In this document: one piece after another, positions 9,119 to 17,779 of the stretch
Numbering within the stretch: position 1 is the stretch's first letter
How the letters are laid out: every line of letters starts with the position of its first letter
Assembly: GCA_964418575.1 (NCBI GenBank)
Contig: CAYQMI010000003.1
Span: 1 to 64,000 of the forward strand
DNA: 64,000 bases
Direction: 5' to 3'
DNA from: Glaciecola sp964418575
GTDB taxonomy: Bacteria > Pseudomonadota > Gammaproteobacteria > Enterobacterales > Alteromonadaceae
The notes under the pieces: generated by a model
Database searches by the model: none
Told to the model about the DNA's origin: nothing
The model's input: the letters and a program-made list of their open reading frames with translations, nothing else
Translations under genes and position numbers: made by a program

Positions 9119-10021
9119 CTAATACACGCCAGCGGCTTTGAATAGCTGAATATGCACCTCCACAAGTGCAGCAATATCGCGCTGATAGCCACCTCCAATA
9201 ACGGCTGCAACCGGAAGTTTCCGATTTGCGCAGGTGTCAAATACAAACTTATCGCGTTTAAAAATCCCTTCTGTGGATATTTGCAGATGACCTAAGTCAT
9301 CATTTTCATGGATGTCAACGCCCGCATCGTAAATCACCGCATCAGGTTGAGCGTAATTGAGTGCCATTTCGAGGGCCTGTTCCACGGTTGAGAGGTAATC
9401 AGCATCTTCGGTGCCTTTCTCAATAGGAAAATCTAAATCTGAGATTTGTTTGCGATGCGGAAAGTTCTTTTCACCGTGCAAAGACACCGTGTAAACCGCT
9501 GGATTATTTGCAGCTAACTTTGCAGTACCATCGCCCTGATGTACGTCGCAATCAAAAATGAGTACTTTATCTATGTTTGCATTTTCGAGCATTTTGAGCG
9601 CCGCAAGATATAAGTCGTTGACCATACAAAAACCCGAGCCGTAATTGGCAAACGCGTGATGATAGCCTCCGGTCAAATTTAATGCTCGACCATGCTCGAG
9701 TGCTAATTCGGCAGTGAGAACTGTCCCAGCGGCTGCGGTAAAAGTCCTTTTTACTAATTGCTCAGACCAAGGAAAACCAATACGCCGCATCGCTTTAGGG
9801 TCCAAATTACCTGATTGAAGTTCTTGTATGTAGCTTGGGTCATATACCTGTTGCAGCATCTCAAGTGAAAGCGCTTGTGGTTGATAAAAATTCGACTCAC
9901 TCACTCCCAGGTCAAGCAGTCTATCTTTAATGCCCTGGTATTTTTGAATGGGAAAACGATGGCGGATGGGCAATTCCAACTGGCTATATATGGGGTGAAA
10001 GACAAGCGGAATATTTTGCAT
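9119..10021 (-). CDS. Histone-deacetylase-family Zn hydrolase
   Basis: A 300-residue arginase/deacetylase-fold enzyme. Catalytic features are complete: the His pair at residues 121-122 in GGYHHAF, zinc ligands D159 and H161 in FDCDVHQGDG, a third probable ligand D241 in HENDDLG, and the GGGYQ loop near 277. The size and the short N-terminus fit the bacterial class IV-like or acetylpolyamine-amidohydrolase-like group. Substrates in bacteria are usually acetylated small molecules or proteins, so the substrate is not assigned. The gene is monocistronic and divergent from the polysaccharide cluster. Confidence 0.9.
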   Translation of the reverse strand: MQNIPLVFHPIYSQLELPIRHRFPIQKYQGIKDRLLDLGVSESNFYQPQALSLEMLQQVYDPSYIQELQSGNLDPKAMRRIGFPWSEQLVKRTFTAAAGTVLTAELALEHGRALNLTGGYHHAFANYGSGFCMVNDLYLAALKMLENANIDKVLIFDCDVHQGDGTAKLAANNPAVYTVSLHGEKNFPHRKQISDLDFPIEKGTEDADYLSTVEQALEMALNYAQPDAVIYDAGVDIHENDDLGHLQISTEGIFKRDKFVFDTCANRKLPVAAVIGGGYQRDIAALVEVHIQLFKAAGVY

Positions 10022-10167
10022 AATGAGGTTTTTATCAATTTCTTATGCAGTAACTACTGGATTCAGGCATTTGTGGATTAATAGTTAGGCCTTGAACAAG
10101 TTTGTAAAAGTCACGTATATATTTAAAAAGACTAATAATTAACTGTTTATTAGTAACAAATTGCTCA

Positions 10168-10197
10168 TTGTTTAATCTAAAGTATCTGAGGTATAAT
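10168..10197 (+). promoter_or_regulatory. Putative sigma-70 promoter of the polysaccharide cluster
   Basis: A perfect -10 hexamer TATAAT (10192-10197) is preceded by TTGTTT (10168-10173) with 18 bp between them. It lies 85 bp before the ATG of the outer-membrane barrel gene, in the 260-bp divergent region. The intervening leader contains a small hairpin with arms GAGTA/TACTC. No c-di-GMP riboswitch consensus was seen in the leader. Confidence 0.6.
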
Positions 10198-10281
10198 AAG
10201 TGGTAAGACGTCTAGCGGTGTTTAGAGTAATTATACTCAGCGATGTAGTCTCGGCGACAGTAAAATATTGAAAGGAAGAAT

Positions 10282-11493
10282 ATGAAGTTATTTCATGGCA
10301 TATGTATTGCGGGATTTTTATTATCGTCGGTCATCGTGAAGGCTCAACAATTTGACGAGGCCGCCAATTTTCCAATCGGGAGTTTTGACGTTACTCCAAC
10401 AGTTGACTTAGGTTTACGCTATGACGACAACATCACCCGCGCCAATGTAGACGAAATTAGCAGCTGGTCACGAATTATTTCTCCGCATATTGTGATTGAA
10501 AATAGCCAAGGCGCAAGTCAGTTTACTTTTGCCTATCGACTCAGAAACGAAGAATATTTTAGCAGTCCAGAAGACGACTACACAGACCATTTCTTGCTTG
10601 TACAAGCCGACATGGAGTTTAATTCGCGCAATCGCTTGGTTGCAACTGTAAACTTCGAAGACGGACACGATGCTCGAGGTAGTAACTTCTCTATTGGTCA
10701 AGGCGCTGATTTAACCGAGCCTGATACTTATAAGCAATCGGAAATCGATTTACTTTATTCTTACGGTGCTTTCAACGCTCAGGGCCGGTTAGAAGTCAAT
10801 TTCGACATTCGCGACCTAGATTACGACATTGATACCCCTTTGTATCGAGCGCGGGATAGAGATCTAACTAGTCTAGGTGGCACTTTCTTTTACCGAATAG
10901 GTGTGGTTACTGATGCGGTGTTTGAGGCGCGATACACCTCAATTGATTATCAATTTGCACTAGACCCGTTGAGCACACTTGATAGTGATGAGATATCTTA
11001 TTTAGTGGGTGTAGAGTGGCGTGCGACAGCGCAGACTTCAGGCGGCATTAAGTTTGGGTATCAAGAAAAGGACTTTGAGTCTCGTTTACGAGAGGACTTT
11101 CAGGGCTTTGATTGGGAGATAGGCGTAAAGTGGGAGCCCTTGGATTACTCTAGCTTTGAGTTTTTGACAAGTTCAGGAACCAACGAAACCAATGGTGAGG
11201 GTAACTTCATTAAAGACAACTCGTATTCTTTGAAGTGGAACCATGATTGGTTAGAAAGAATGCGTTCTGTTGTGCATTTCAGCGTGAATAACGATACTTA
11301 CGAAGGATTGAGGGGACAAGGCTTTGATACTCGTAAAGACGACAACAGACGTTTAAGAGCATCAATGTATTACCAATTCAGGCGCTGGCTTAACTTCGAG
11401 CTTAGTTACATTTACGAAGAGCGTGACAGTAACCGAGATATCATCGATTTTGATCGTAATCAGTTCATTTTTAATGCATTGGTTACCTTATAA
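10282..11493 (+). CDS. Outer-membrane beta-barrel protein of a polysaccharide cluster
   Basis: A 403-residue exported protein. A signal peptide (about 1-21, cleavage near VKA-QQ) is followed by alternating aromatic/polar strands throughout and a C-terminal strand ending in FIFNALVTL, typical of barrel proteins. It resembles the outer-membrane barrels placed at the head of exopolysaccharide operons (BBP2_2/EpsL-like). It probably forms or assists the outer-membrane exit path for the polymer. A GAAAGGAAG ribosome site precedes the ATG, and the export protein gene follows after 67 nt. Confidence 0.8.
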   Translation: MKLFHGICIAGFLLSSVIVKAQQFDEAANFPIGSFDVTPTVDLGLRYDDNITRANVDEISSWSRIISPHIVIENSQGASQFTFAYRLRNEEYFSSPEDDYTDHFLLVQADMEFNSRNRLVATVNFEDGHDARGSNFSIGQGADLTEPDTYKQSEIDLLYSYGAFNAQGRLEVNFDIRDLDYDIDTPLYRARDRDLTSLGGTFFYRIGVVTDAVFEARYTSIDYQFALDPLSTLDSDEISYLVGVEWRATAQTSGGIKFGYQEKDFESRLREDFQGFDWEIGVKWEPLDYSSFEFLTSSGTNETNGEGNFIKDNSYSLKWNHDWLERMRSVVHFSVNNDTYEGLRGQGFDTRKDDNRRLRASMYYQFRRWLNFELSYIYEERDSNRDIIDFDRNQFIFNALVTL

Positions 11494-11560
11494 CCATTAA
11501 CTCAGCGTTTTGTAAGCGAGACATCACTGTATGCTTACATGGGTTAATTAAGGCGGCCAA

Positions 11561-12145
11561 ATGTTAAGGTCTAGGATGTTGAATACATATTTTAAAAGCC
11601 TGCGAATCAAGCAGGCGTTTCTTCTTATAGCATTGGCGTTTCTATCGCCAATGCTTTGTGCACAAATATCTAATCAAAGCATTAAGAGTCAGTATGCCTT
11701 AGGCAGCGGCGACGTCATAAAAATTAGCGTTTTTGGTCAAGAAGACCTGTCTTTAGAGACACGTTTATCAAATACAGGCGTCATTCGTTATCCTTTTCTT
11801 GGAGACATTCGACTCGTTGGAAAAACCATGAATGAAGTTGAACTCCTGATTGACAAAGGCCTGCGGGGCGACTATTTGATTGACCCATCGGTCTCAGTCA
11901 CGGTGGTAGAGTATCGCCCTTTCTTCATTGATGGCGAAGTATCAAAGCCAGGAGGATATCCTTATCAACCGGGTTTGACGGTGGCAAAGGCTGCAGCAGT
12001 TGCCGGTGGCTATACTGAGAGAGCTTCAAAAAGCACGGTAACTATATTACGCAGTGTGACGGGAGAAGAAGTATCTATTGAGGCTGCGCCGCAAGAAATT
12101 GTGATGCCGGGCGATATCATCACTGTACCTCAACGATTCTTTTAG
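11561..12145 (+). CDS. Polysaccharide export protein (Wza/OPX-like, short form)
   Basis: A 194-residue periplasmic/outer-membrane polysaccharide export protein. After a signal sequence (about 1-34) come the Poly_export domain (YALGSGDVIKISVFGQEDLSLE and the following GVIRYPFLGDI) and one SLBB-like domain (FFIDGEVSKPGGYPYQPGLTV). It lacks a C-terminal helix for an outer-membrane alpha-barrel, so it belongs to the short OPX class that needs a separate barrel. The preceding barrel gene would supply this. An AAGGCGG site precedes this ATG. It pairs with the downstream Wzz/kinase. Confidence 0.9.
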   Translation: MLRSRMLNTYFKSLRIKQAFLLIALAFLSPMLCAQISNQSIKSQYALGSGDVIKISVFGQEDLSLETRLSNTGVIRYPFLGDIRLVGKTMNEVELLIDKGLRGDYLIDPSVSVTVVEYRPFFIDGEVSKPGGYPYQPGLTVAKAAAVAGGYTERASKSTVTILRSVTGEEVSIEAAPQEIVMPGDIITVPQRFF

Positions 12146-12162
12146 GTGGATACTTTTAATTC

Positions 12163-14412
12163 ATGACAAACACCCAGCAAGGCAACGTAGACACAAAGTC
12201 TGATGAAATAGAATTCATCGACTTAAGTCACTATTTTCGAGTAATTAAGCGCTCAATGTGGAGAATTTTGGGCTTAGCTTTTGCGCTTACCACTTTAGTT
12301 GCTCTCATTACCCTGACGCTTACACCACAATATTCAGCAAAAGTATCGCTTCTTATCGCTGCTGAACAAACCAACGTTGTCTCAATCAGCGAAGTCTATG
12401 GGCTCGATTCAAATCGACGTGGGTATTTTGAAACGCAATACGAGATTCTGCGCTCAAGGCAGATTGCGGCGCGCGTCGTTGATAGGCTTAATTTGCAAGA
12501 AAATGAGTTTTTTAACATTGAAGCCAATAAAGAGGAAGAGGGCGATAGCACTAGTCTAATGGACGACGCAAAATCCGCTATCAAATCAATGTTGCCCTTC
12601 CTACCTCAAGAAGAAGTGGTGGAAGTAACACCAGAGGATAAAGCCCAAAGAAAGCGAGATTATGCCATTAATCTGCTAATGGATAGAACGCAAATTCTGC
12701 CGATGTATCATACTCAGGTCGTTGAAATTGTTGTGCAAACGCCAGATCCTGAATTAAGTGCCGAGCTTGCCAATAATGTGGCGGATGTGTATATCGAAAA
12801 CTATCTTGTTGCCAAACTGGAAATGACTGAAAAGGCAACGAAGTGGCTCAATGAAAGCTTACAAGGGCTTAGAGCAAACTTAGATGAGTCTGAAAAAAAG
12901 CTTGCTGAATTTGATGAATCAAAGCAGCTGGTCAATATTGACGGCGTAGTTAGTCTTGCATCAGATGAGCTTCAGCAGCTAAGCGACCAGTTGATTGAGG
13001 CTCAAGTCGCTCTAAAGCGTAATCAAGCGATTTTTGAGCAAGTTAATCGTCAGGGTGTATCGGTAAGCGAGTTATCGAGTGTGCCTGAGGTACTTAATCA
13101 TCCATCTATTCAATCAATAAAGCGTGAAGAAGTGCTTGCCGAGAGTAAGGTCTCAGAATTGCGTGAGGTCTATGGACCTAAGCACCCAGTGATGATTGCA
13201 GCAAATGCCGAACTTAACTCCATTAAGTCGAGTTTAGGACAACAAATTAGTCGTTTGGTGTCGGGCATCACTAGCGAGTATCGTTCTACCCAAGCAAAGG
13301 TTGAAGCCCTACAGAACGATATTACGAGAGCTAGAGCTGAGTTCAGAGCTTTATCGAGCCTAGAAAATCAGCGCAGAGCGATGCAGCGTGATCTCGACAT
13401 TAATCAACAGCTCTATGATTCTTTCTTCACGCGATTGAAAGAGACAGATCAACTAGGTGGCTTTGAATCGGTTCATGCGCGCATCCTTGATGAGGCTAAG
13501 CCCCCCTTATATGCCTCTGCACCGCAAAAGCGGCTCATTGTTATTATCGCGTTTATTTTAAGTCTAGGTTTAGGGGTTACTCTTGCGCTCGTGCTTGAGG
13601 CAATAAATAGCGGCATTCGCTCTTCAGAAGACGTTGAGCGCAAGCTTTCACAGCGTATGTTAGGCATCATTCCATTGCAAGCACGCCGCAAGAAAGACGA
13701 TTTATCGCTAAGACATTACTTTGAACCAAGCCAGCATGTTTTCAGCGAATCAGTAAGAACACTTCGCACTGGCTTGCAACTGCTCAATCTCGACAGGCTA
13801 TCGCAAACTATTTTAGTGACCTCTAGCGTGCCAGAGGAGGGCAAAAGCACAGTATCGATAAACCTTGCATTCGCACTTGGGCAGTTAGAGAAAGTATTGC
13901 TGATTGACACGGATTTACGCCGACCGTCTATAGCGAAACAATTTTCTCTGCCTGGTTTTCAACCTGGCTTATCGAATGTGGTCTCAGGCAGTCACACTAT
14001 CGATGAATGTATCGTTACCGACGAAGAGTCTGGTATCGACATACTGTGCGCGGGAACCTTACCACCCAACCCACAAGAGCTACTTGCGTCATCTAAATTT
14101 AGCGAGCTTATCAAAGCGCTACGAGAAAACTATACGCATATTGTAATTGATAGCGCGCCTACTCTTGCGGTGAGTGATGCAGTTTTAGTGTCTAAACACA
14201 GTGATTCACTGGTTTACGTAGTGCGTGCTGACCATACCAGCGATAAAGTGATTAGAAATGGTTTGAGTCGATATAGTGAAATAGGGCAGCGCATCGACGG
14301 CGTTGTGCTCAATCAAGTCGACCTTAAAAAAGCAAAGAAAGCCGAAAGCTACTCTGGATATTATGATCAGTATGGCTACAACAGTTATCAAGCAAGTGAA
14401 GAAAAGTCTTGA
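12163..14412 (+). CDS. Wzz/GNVR polysaccharide co-polymerase with BY-kinase domain
   Basis: A 749-residue inner-membrane protein that sets polymer length and couples export to tyrosine phosphorylation. Domains in order: Wzz with first membrane helix (about 20-60), long periplasmic coiled coil, GNVR block near 400-450, second membrane helix (about 453-475), and a cytoplasmic bacterial tyrosine-kinase domain (about 515-735). The kinase shows Walker A SVPEEGKST, Walker A' LLIDTDLRRP and Walker B HIVIDSAPT. The C-terminal tail holds a tyrosine cluster (YSGYYDQYGYNSY) that would be the autophosphorylation site. The phosphatase gene follows with a 4-nt overlap, as expected for a kinase-phosphatase pair. 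Confidence 0.93.
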   Translation: MTNTQQGNVDTKSDEIEFIDLSHYFRVIKRSMWRILGLAFALTTLVALITLTLTPQYSAKVSLLIAAEQTNVVSISEVYGLDSNRRGYFETQYEILRSRQIAARVVDRLNLQENEFFNIEANKEEEGDSTSLMDDAKSAIKSMLPFLPQEEVVEVTPEDKAQRKRDYAINLLMDRTQILPMYHTQVVEIVVQTPDPELSAELANNVADVYIENYLVAKLEMTEKATKWLNESLQGLRANLDESEKKLAEFDESKQLVNIDGVVSLASDELQQLSDQLIEAQVALKRNQAIFEQVNRQGVSVSELSSVPEVLNHPSIQSIKREEVLAESKVSELREVYGPKHPVMIAANAELNSIKSSLGQQISRLVSGITSEYRSTQAKVEALQNDITRARAEFRALSSLENQRRAMQRDLDINQQLYDSFFTRLKETDQLGGFESVHARILDEAKPPLYASAPQKRLIVIIAFILSLGLGVTLALVLEAINSGIRSSEDVERKLSQRMLGIIPLQARRKKDDLSLRHYFEPSQHVFSESVRTLRTGLQLLNLDRLSQTILVTSSVPEEGKSTVSINLAFALGQLEKVLLIDTDLRRPSIAKQFSLPGFQPGLSNVVSGSHTIDECIVTDEESGIDILCAGTLPPNPQELLASSKFSELIKALRENYTHIVIDSAPTLAVSDAVLVSKHSDSLVYVVRADHTSDKVIRNGLSRYSEIGQRIDGVVLNQVDLKKAKKAESYSGYYDQYGYNSYQASEEKS

Positions 14413-15137
14413 TAGATTTACATAGCCATCTTTTACCTGCTATTGACGATGGCGCAAGAACCATACAAGACAGTGTTGACCTAGCCTATCAGGCAATGGA
14501 GCAAGGCGTTACTCATATGGTGTGTACGCCGCATATCCATCCGAGAGTATTTAACAACGATATACAAAATATTCGCGAAAGTTTTGAACAAACGCTCGTA
14601 GCCTTTCGAGAGAAGGGTATCGAACTTAAGCTTAGTTTCGCTTGTGAAGTAAGACTAAGCATTGAAGTCAGCCAATGGATTGCCCAAAACAAGCTGCCTT
14701 TCTTGGGCGATTGGAATGACAAGTCTGCGTTACTGCTCGAACTTCCTCATAGCCATGTTCCCGTTGGCGCTGATACTTTAATAAAATGGTTACTTAAAAA
14801 AGGTATACAGCCGATTATCCCGCATCCAGAGCGGAATCGAGAGGTGATGGCTGATTACAGCAAAGCATCGTGGCTTAAGGGGCAGGGCGCACTCTTTCAA
14901 GCAACGGCGGGTGCTTTTCTTGGTAGTTTTGGAGAGCAAGCGGAGCAAATAGCATGGCGTCTTCTAGATGATGATCTAATCACTTATGTAGCATCAGACA
15001 TGCACAATTTGTCAAAACGACCCAACCAGATGATGGCGGCTTATGAGAAAATACAGCAATTAAAAGGTGACGATATAGCAGATGAGTTGTTTTTCACGGT
15101 GCCTCAAAAAATCACGCAAAATACGCAGTGGCATTAA
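14409..15137 (+). CDS. CpsB/YwqE-type tyrosine-protein phosphatase (PHP domain)
   Basis: A 242-residue metal-dependent phosphatase expected to dephosphorylate the tyrosine tail of the preceding kinase. PHP signatures are DLHSHLLPAIDDGA at the N-terminus, PHPERN in the middle and ASDMHN near the C-terminus, which together supply the metal ligands. The start is a TTG that overlaps the kinase stop (TTGA), giving strong translational coupling. An ATG start is not available in a sensible position, because the DLHSH motif begins at residue 3. Confidence 0.92.
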   Translation: MIDLHSHLLPAIDDGARTIQDSVDLAYQAMEQGVTHMVCTPHIHPRVFNNDIQNIRESFEQTLVAFREKGIELKLSFACEVRLSIEVSQWIAQNKLPFLGDWNDKSALLLELPHSHVPVGADTLIKWLLKKGIQPIIPHPERNREVMADYSKASWLKGQGALFQATAGAFLGSFGEQAEQIAWRLLDDDLITYVASDMHNLSKRPNQMMAAYEKIQQLKGDDIADELFFTVPQKITQNTQWH

Positions 15138-15139
15138 AT

Positions 15140-15859
15140 ATGGTCAATAAAAGTCAGCTCTTTGAGCAATTAAAACAAGAACTAAATAAAAAGAGAGCTT
15201 TTGCTATTCTGATGCTTTTTATCTGCATTATAGGTGTGTTTAACGCCTTTCGTTTTGGCGCTGCCTCTTTGGACTATTACACAGTCAGAAATATCATTGA
15301 AGTATGGCAAAGTAGCGAAAAACAAACACCAGAGCAGTTTATGATAGCCACTGATGCTGTTGATGCTGCAACTTTTTTTCACTCATCACACCCCTTATAC
15401 AGAGACTTATCTGGGCAAGTTCAAGAGTGGGGGGTGCTTAGTGAGAATTTACCCGAAGAAGCGCTCCTATTAGCCAAAGATAATTACATTGAAGCGACGA
15501 AAATGCGCCCAAGTTGGCCGGTAACATGGGCCTCGTTGGCGATGATAAAGTGGCGTCTTCAAGAGTATGACGCTCAAATGCTAGAGTATTTAAATGCTGC
15601 AGATAACTTGGGCGACAGAACACCGGAAGTCCACATTCTTTTTACGGAACTGGGTTTGACCCTATACGAAGCAAACCATCCCTTTTATCGCAATATCAAC
15701 AAGCAAACTCAAGAGCGACTACTGCTGGGCCTGAAAAATCCTCGAAGTCGTAAGCGTGTGTTGCAAGCTATAAGAAGCAATGATGCTAAGGATACGGCAT
15801 GCAATTGGACGAGATTAAACGACAGCCATGTTTACGAAAAGATACTTAAATGTAGCTGA
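15140..15859 (+). CDS. VpsP-like polysaccharide biosynthesis protein
   Basis: A protein of 239 residues with one N-terminal membrane helix (about 20-40) and a helical periplasmic region containing TPR-like stretches around AKDNYIEATKMRPSWPVTW. The layout and position after the kinase/phosphatase pair match the VpsP-type proteins of Vibrio and Alteromonas polysaccharide clusters. Its molecular role is unknown. I chose the ATG at 15140, 2 nt after the phosphatase stop; a GTG at 15128 in the same frame is possible. It converges with the ligase gene only 6 nt away. Confidence 0.7.
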   Translation: MVNKSQLFEQLKQELNKKRAFAILMLFICIIGVFNAFRFGAASLDYYTVRNIIEVWQSSEKQTPEQFMIATDAVDAATFFHSSHPLYRDLSGQVQEWGVLSENLPEEALLLAKDNYIEATKMRPSWPVTWASLAMIKWRLQEYDAQMLEYLNAADNLGDRTPEVHILFTELGLTLYEANHPFYRNINKQTQERLLLGLKNPRSRKRVLQAIRSNDAKDTACNWTRLNDSHVYEKILKCS

Positions 15860-15865
15860 GCATTA

Positions 15866-16969
15866 TTAGGCTCTAGTTACTTTTCGTTTTAACTTAAGGC
15901 TGTTTGCTATCATCGCCAAGGCAATAAAAACCACAAAATAACTCGCGTTAGCAAAGGCTTGCAGCGGGAAATCAACCGTCATGTGAATACACATACCCAG
16001 CGTTGCTACAGCGACTGCGAAAGACGTGCCTTTGAATATTGAATTTCGACGTTTATGCATAGCTCTAAAAGCTTTGTAAAAAGTGAATAGCAGTATTACT
16101 AGCAATACAAAGGCGCCAGCCAAACCAAACTCAATGGCGAATTGAAGATAGTCGTTGTGAGCGTGATCATAGAAGGGCGTGACCTCTAAGCGTTTATAAC
16201 TTGGAAATATACCGTAAAAACTTCCCCCGCCAGAACCAAAAATTGGGAAGTCTTGAATAATTGGAAAAGCATCTCTCACCACTTCATCCCTTGACTCTTG
16301 GTCTAAGCTCGTTTGCGACAAACGCTCTTTGACCCGCGCTAAACCAAAGTAAGCACTTACAATTACTAAGTCGATAATGAACATGCTGACAACAAANNNN
16401 NNNNNNNNNNNNNNNNNNNNNNNNNNNNNNNNNNNNNNNNNNNNNNNNNNNNNNNNNNNNNNNNNNNNNNNNNNNNNNNNNNNNNNNNNNNNNNNNGCTT
16501 GAAATGTGCCGCTCGCTAGCATCGTAATAAGCAAAAAACGTATGCGTTGTTCTGAGTTAACCAGTTGCATGGTTAAAATAAGCAGGCAAAACAAGCTTAA
16601 TAGCTTTATAAAATTTATCATGCTTTGGCCAGGGTCAATCGATAGGTAGAATGTATCAGCGGACGCTAAGCGATATAATTCTGCAGAGCTAGGGGACAAA
16701 ATATCGACTAATACCGGTGGAAGCGGTGTTATTTGTATAAGTGCAATAGCGATAAACACTAACCAGATAAAAATCATGCTTTTGTAAGAGGACACTCCAA
16801 TGTCCTTTTGTGCACGCAGTTTGAAAGTCACATAAAAACTCAAACAAAATATTGCTAGCTGGAAAATGCTCCATGCCCAAGGTCTATTTGCGCCTAATGG
16901 AATCGGAAGCAAAAATAATATGCCAAGAAAAATATAGAATGGTATGCGAAGTTTGTTGTCAGCGTGCAT
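15866..16969 (-). CDS. O-antigen ligase/polymerase family membrane protein, interrupted by assembly gap
   Basis: A multi-spanning inner-membrane protein of the Wzy/WaaL superfamily. The N-terminal part (about 157 residues) has paired hydrophobic helices, including LLPIPLGANRPWAWS. The C-terminal part has the large periplasmic loop with FGSGGGSFYGIFPSY and YDHAHNDYLQFAIEFG, the family's best signature. A 100-N gap removes the middle, where relatives carry several helices and a conserved NRNH-type segment, so the real gene is probably longer than drawn. Both halves stay in one frame across the 100 N. It probably polymerises or ligates the polysaccharide exported by the adjacent genes. Confidence 0.85.
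   Translation of the reverse strand: MHADNKLRIPFYIFLGILFLLPIPLGANRPWAWSIFQLAIFCLSFYVTFKLRAQKDIGVSSYKSMIFIWLVFIAIALIQITPLPPVLVDILSPSSAELYRLASADTFYLSIDPGQSMINFIKLLSLFCLLILTMQLVNSEQRIRFLLITMLASGTFQXXXXXXXXXXXXXXXXXXXXXXXXXXXXXXXXXXFVVSMFIIDLVIVSAYFGLARVKERLSQTSLDQESRDEVVRDAFPIIQDFPIFGSGGGSFYGIFPSYKRLEVTPFYDHAHNDYLQFAIEFGLAGAFVLLVILLFTFYKAFRAMHKRRNSIFKGTSFAVAVATLGMCIHMTVDFPLQAFANASYFVVFIALAMIANSLKLKRKVTRA
16397..16496. other. Assembly gap (100 N)
   Basis: Exactly 100 unknown bases inside the ligase/polymerase gene. The round number indicates a placeholder of unknown true length. The flanks share no obvious overlap. If both halves belong to one intact gene, the true length minus 100 is a multiple of three. 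Confidence 0.99.
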
Positions 16970-17016
16970 TTGAATTACATAACCTTGTTATCGTTTTTAT
17001 TGTAATTGTGTGTCGC

Positions 17017-17044
17017 AAAAAAAAGCCCCTAATAAAGGGGCTTT
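17017..17044 (-). terminator. Rho-independent terminator of the lapGD operon
   Basis: Read on the minus strand, AAAGCCCCT and AGGGGCTTT form a 9-bp stem around a 5-nt loop, followed by a run of T. It lies 19-46 nt beyond the stop codon of the small secreted protein and before the ligase gene. It therefore separates the lapG-lapD-secreted protein unit from the ligase transcript. Confidence 0.88.
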
Positions 17045-17062
17045 ATTGCCATTTAAGACTGA

Positions 17063-17689
17063 TTAATTTGTTGATGCGGTAGTATCTCCGCCGCCTGAGC
17101 CACCGGCTCCAATACCTGTTCCAACCGGCGTAACAGTGACGACTACAGGTCCTGCTGTGAAAGTAGATTCATCGCCTGCTGCTGGAGCATCACTTACAGA
17201 AGAGGGGTCTGCACCTGCCTGAATAGCTGCTACCAATATATCATCAGATGCCATAACACCCGTTAGCGCTGCGCCATCAAATACATCTTGTGCGTGGTCA
17301 GGATAAAGTGTAACGCCTAGTGTAATCGTGTGCACAGCTTTGTCGGGGGACTGTTCAATAAGCTTTTTAGTTACATCGATTAAACTGTTGTTTTCACTCA
17401 TGTGGTTATAGAACTGCCCTGCATGTTCAACATCGAACGCTACGCTCGCTTTTGCCTTCCCACCGAGCAGAGTATCATCATCTTCAAGTGCTGCTTCTAT
17501 TGCAGCGTTTATAGCCGCTTGATCTTCAATGCCGCCTAAATGTTTCTCTACAATTCGTTGATGAAGCTTATGACCAGGCTGTTCGCTGTTACCGAAAAGA
17601 TTGTCTGTATATTTTATTAATGCTAATGCAGGATTGATAAAAAGCATTAAACAAACTGAAACAATGGTTAAATGGCGTAAAGATTTCAT
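17063..17689 (-). CDS. Small secreted protein of unknown function, third gene after lapG-lapD
   Basis: A predicted exported protein of 208 residues. The start at 17689 is set by an AAGGA site 7 nt upstream; an in-frame ATG at 17740 lacks one and would mask the signal peptide. The signal peptide spans about 1-24 (cleavage near ALA-LI). A mixed helical/beta domain follows, with AINAAIEAALEDDD and TITLGVTLYPDHAQDVFDG, then VAAIQAGADPSS and a Gly/Thr-rich tail (GTGIGAGGSGGGD). Residues 169-172 read PAAG, like the dialanine sites cut by LapG proteases in adhesins. The gene follows lapD by 90 nt and ends at a terminator. I do not recognise the family with confidence. Confidence 0.75.
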   Translation of the reverse strand: MKSLRHLTIVSVCLMLFINPALALIKYTDNLFGNSEQPGHKLHQRIVEKHLGGIEDQAAINAAIEAALEDDDTLLGGKAKASVAFDVEHAGQFYNHMSENNSLIDVTKKLIEQSPDKAVHTITLGVTLYPDHAQDVFDGAALTGVMASDDILVAAIQAGADPSSVSDAPAAGDESTFTAGPVVVTVTPVGTGIGAGGSGGGDTTASTN

Positions 17690-17779
17690 GGGTATTCCTT
17701 GTATGGGGGCTAAACTCACTTCGTTTAACATTGATGCCATTTTACGATTTGTTCAATACTTAATCAACTTAAGTTTGTG

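Noticed and set aside
10198..10281. Possible c-di-GMP (GEMM) riboswitch in the polysaccharide leader
   Set aside because: Only a small GAGTA/TACTC hairpin is seen; the conserved GEMM internal sequences are absent.
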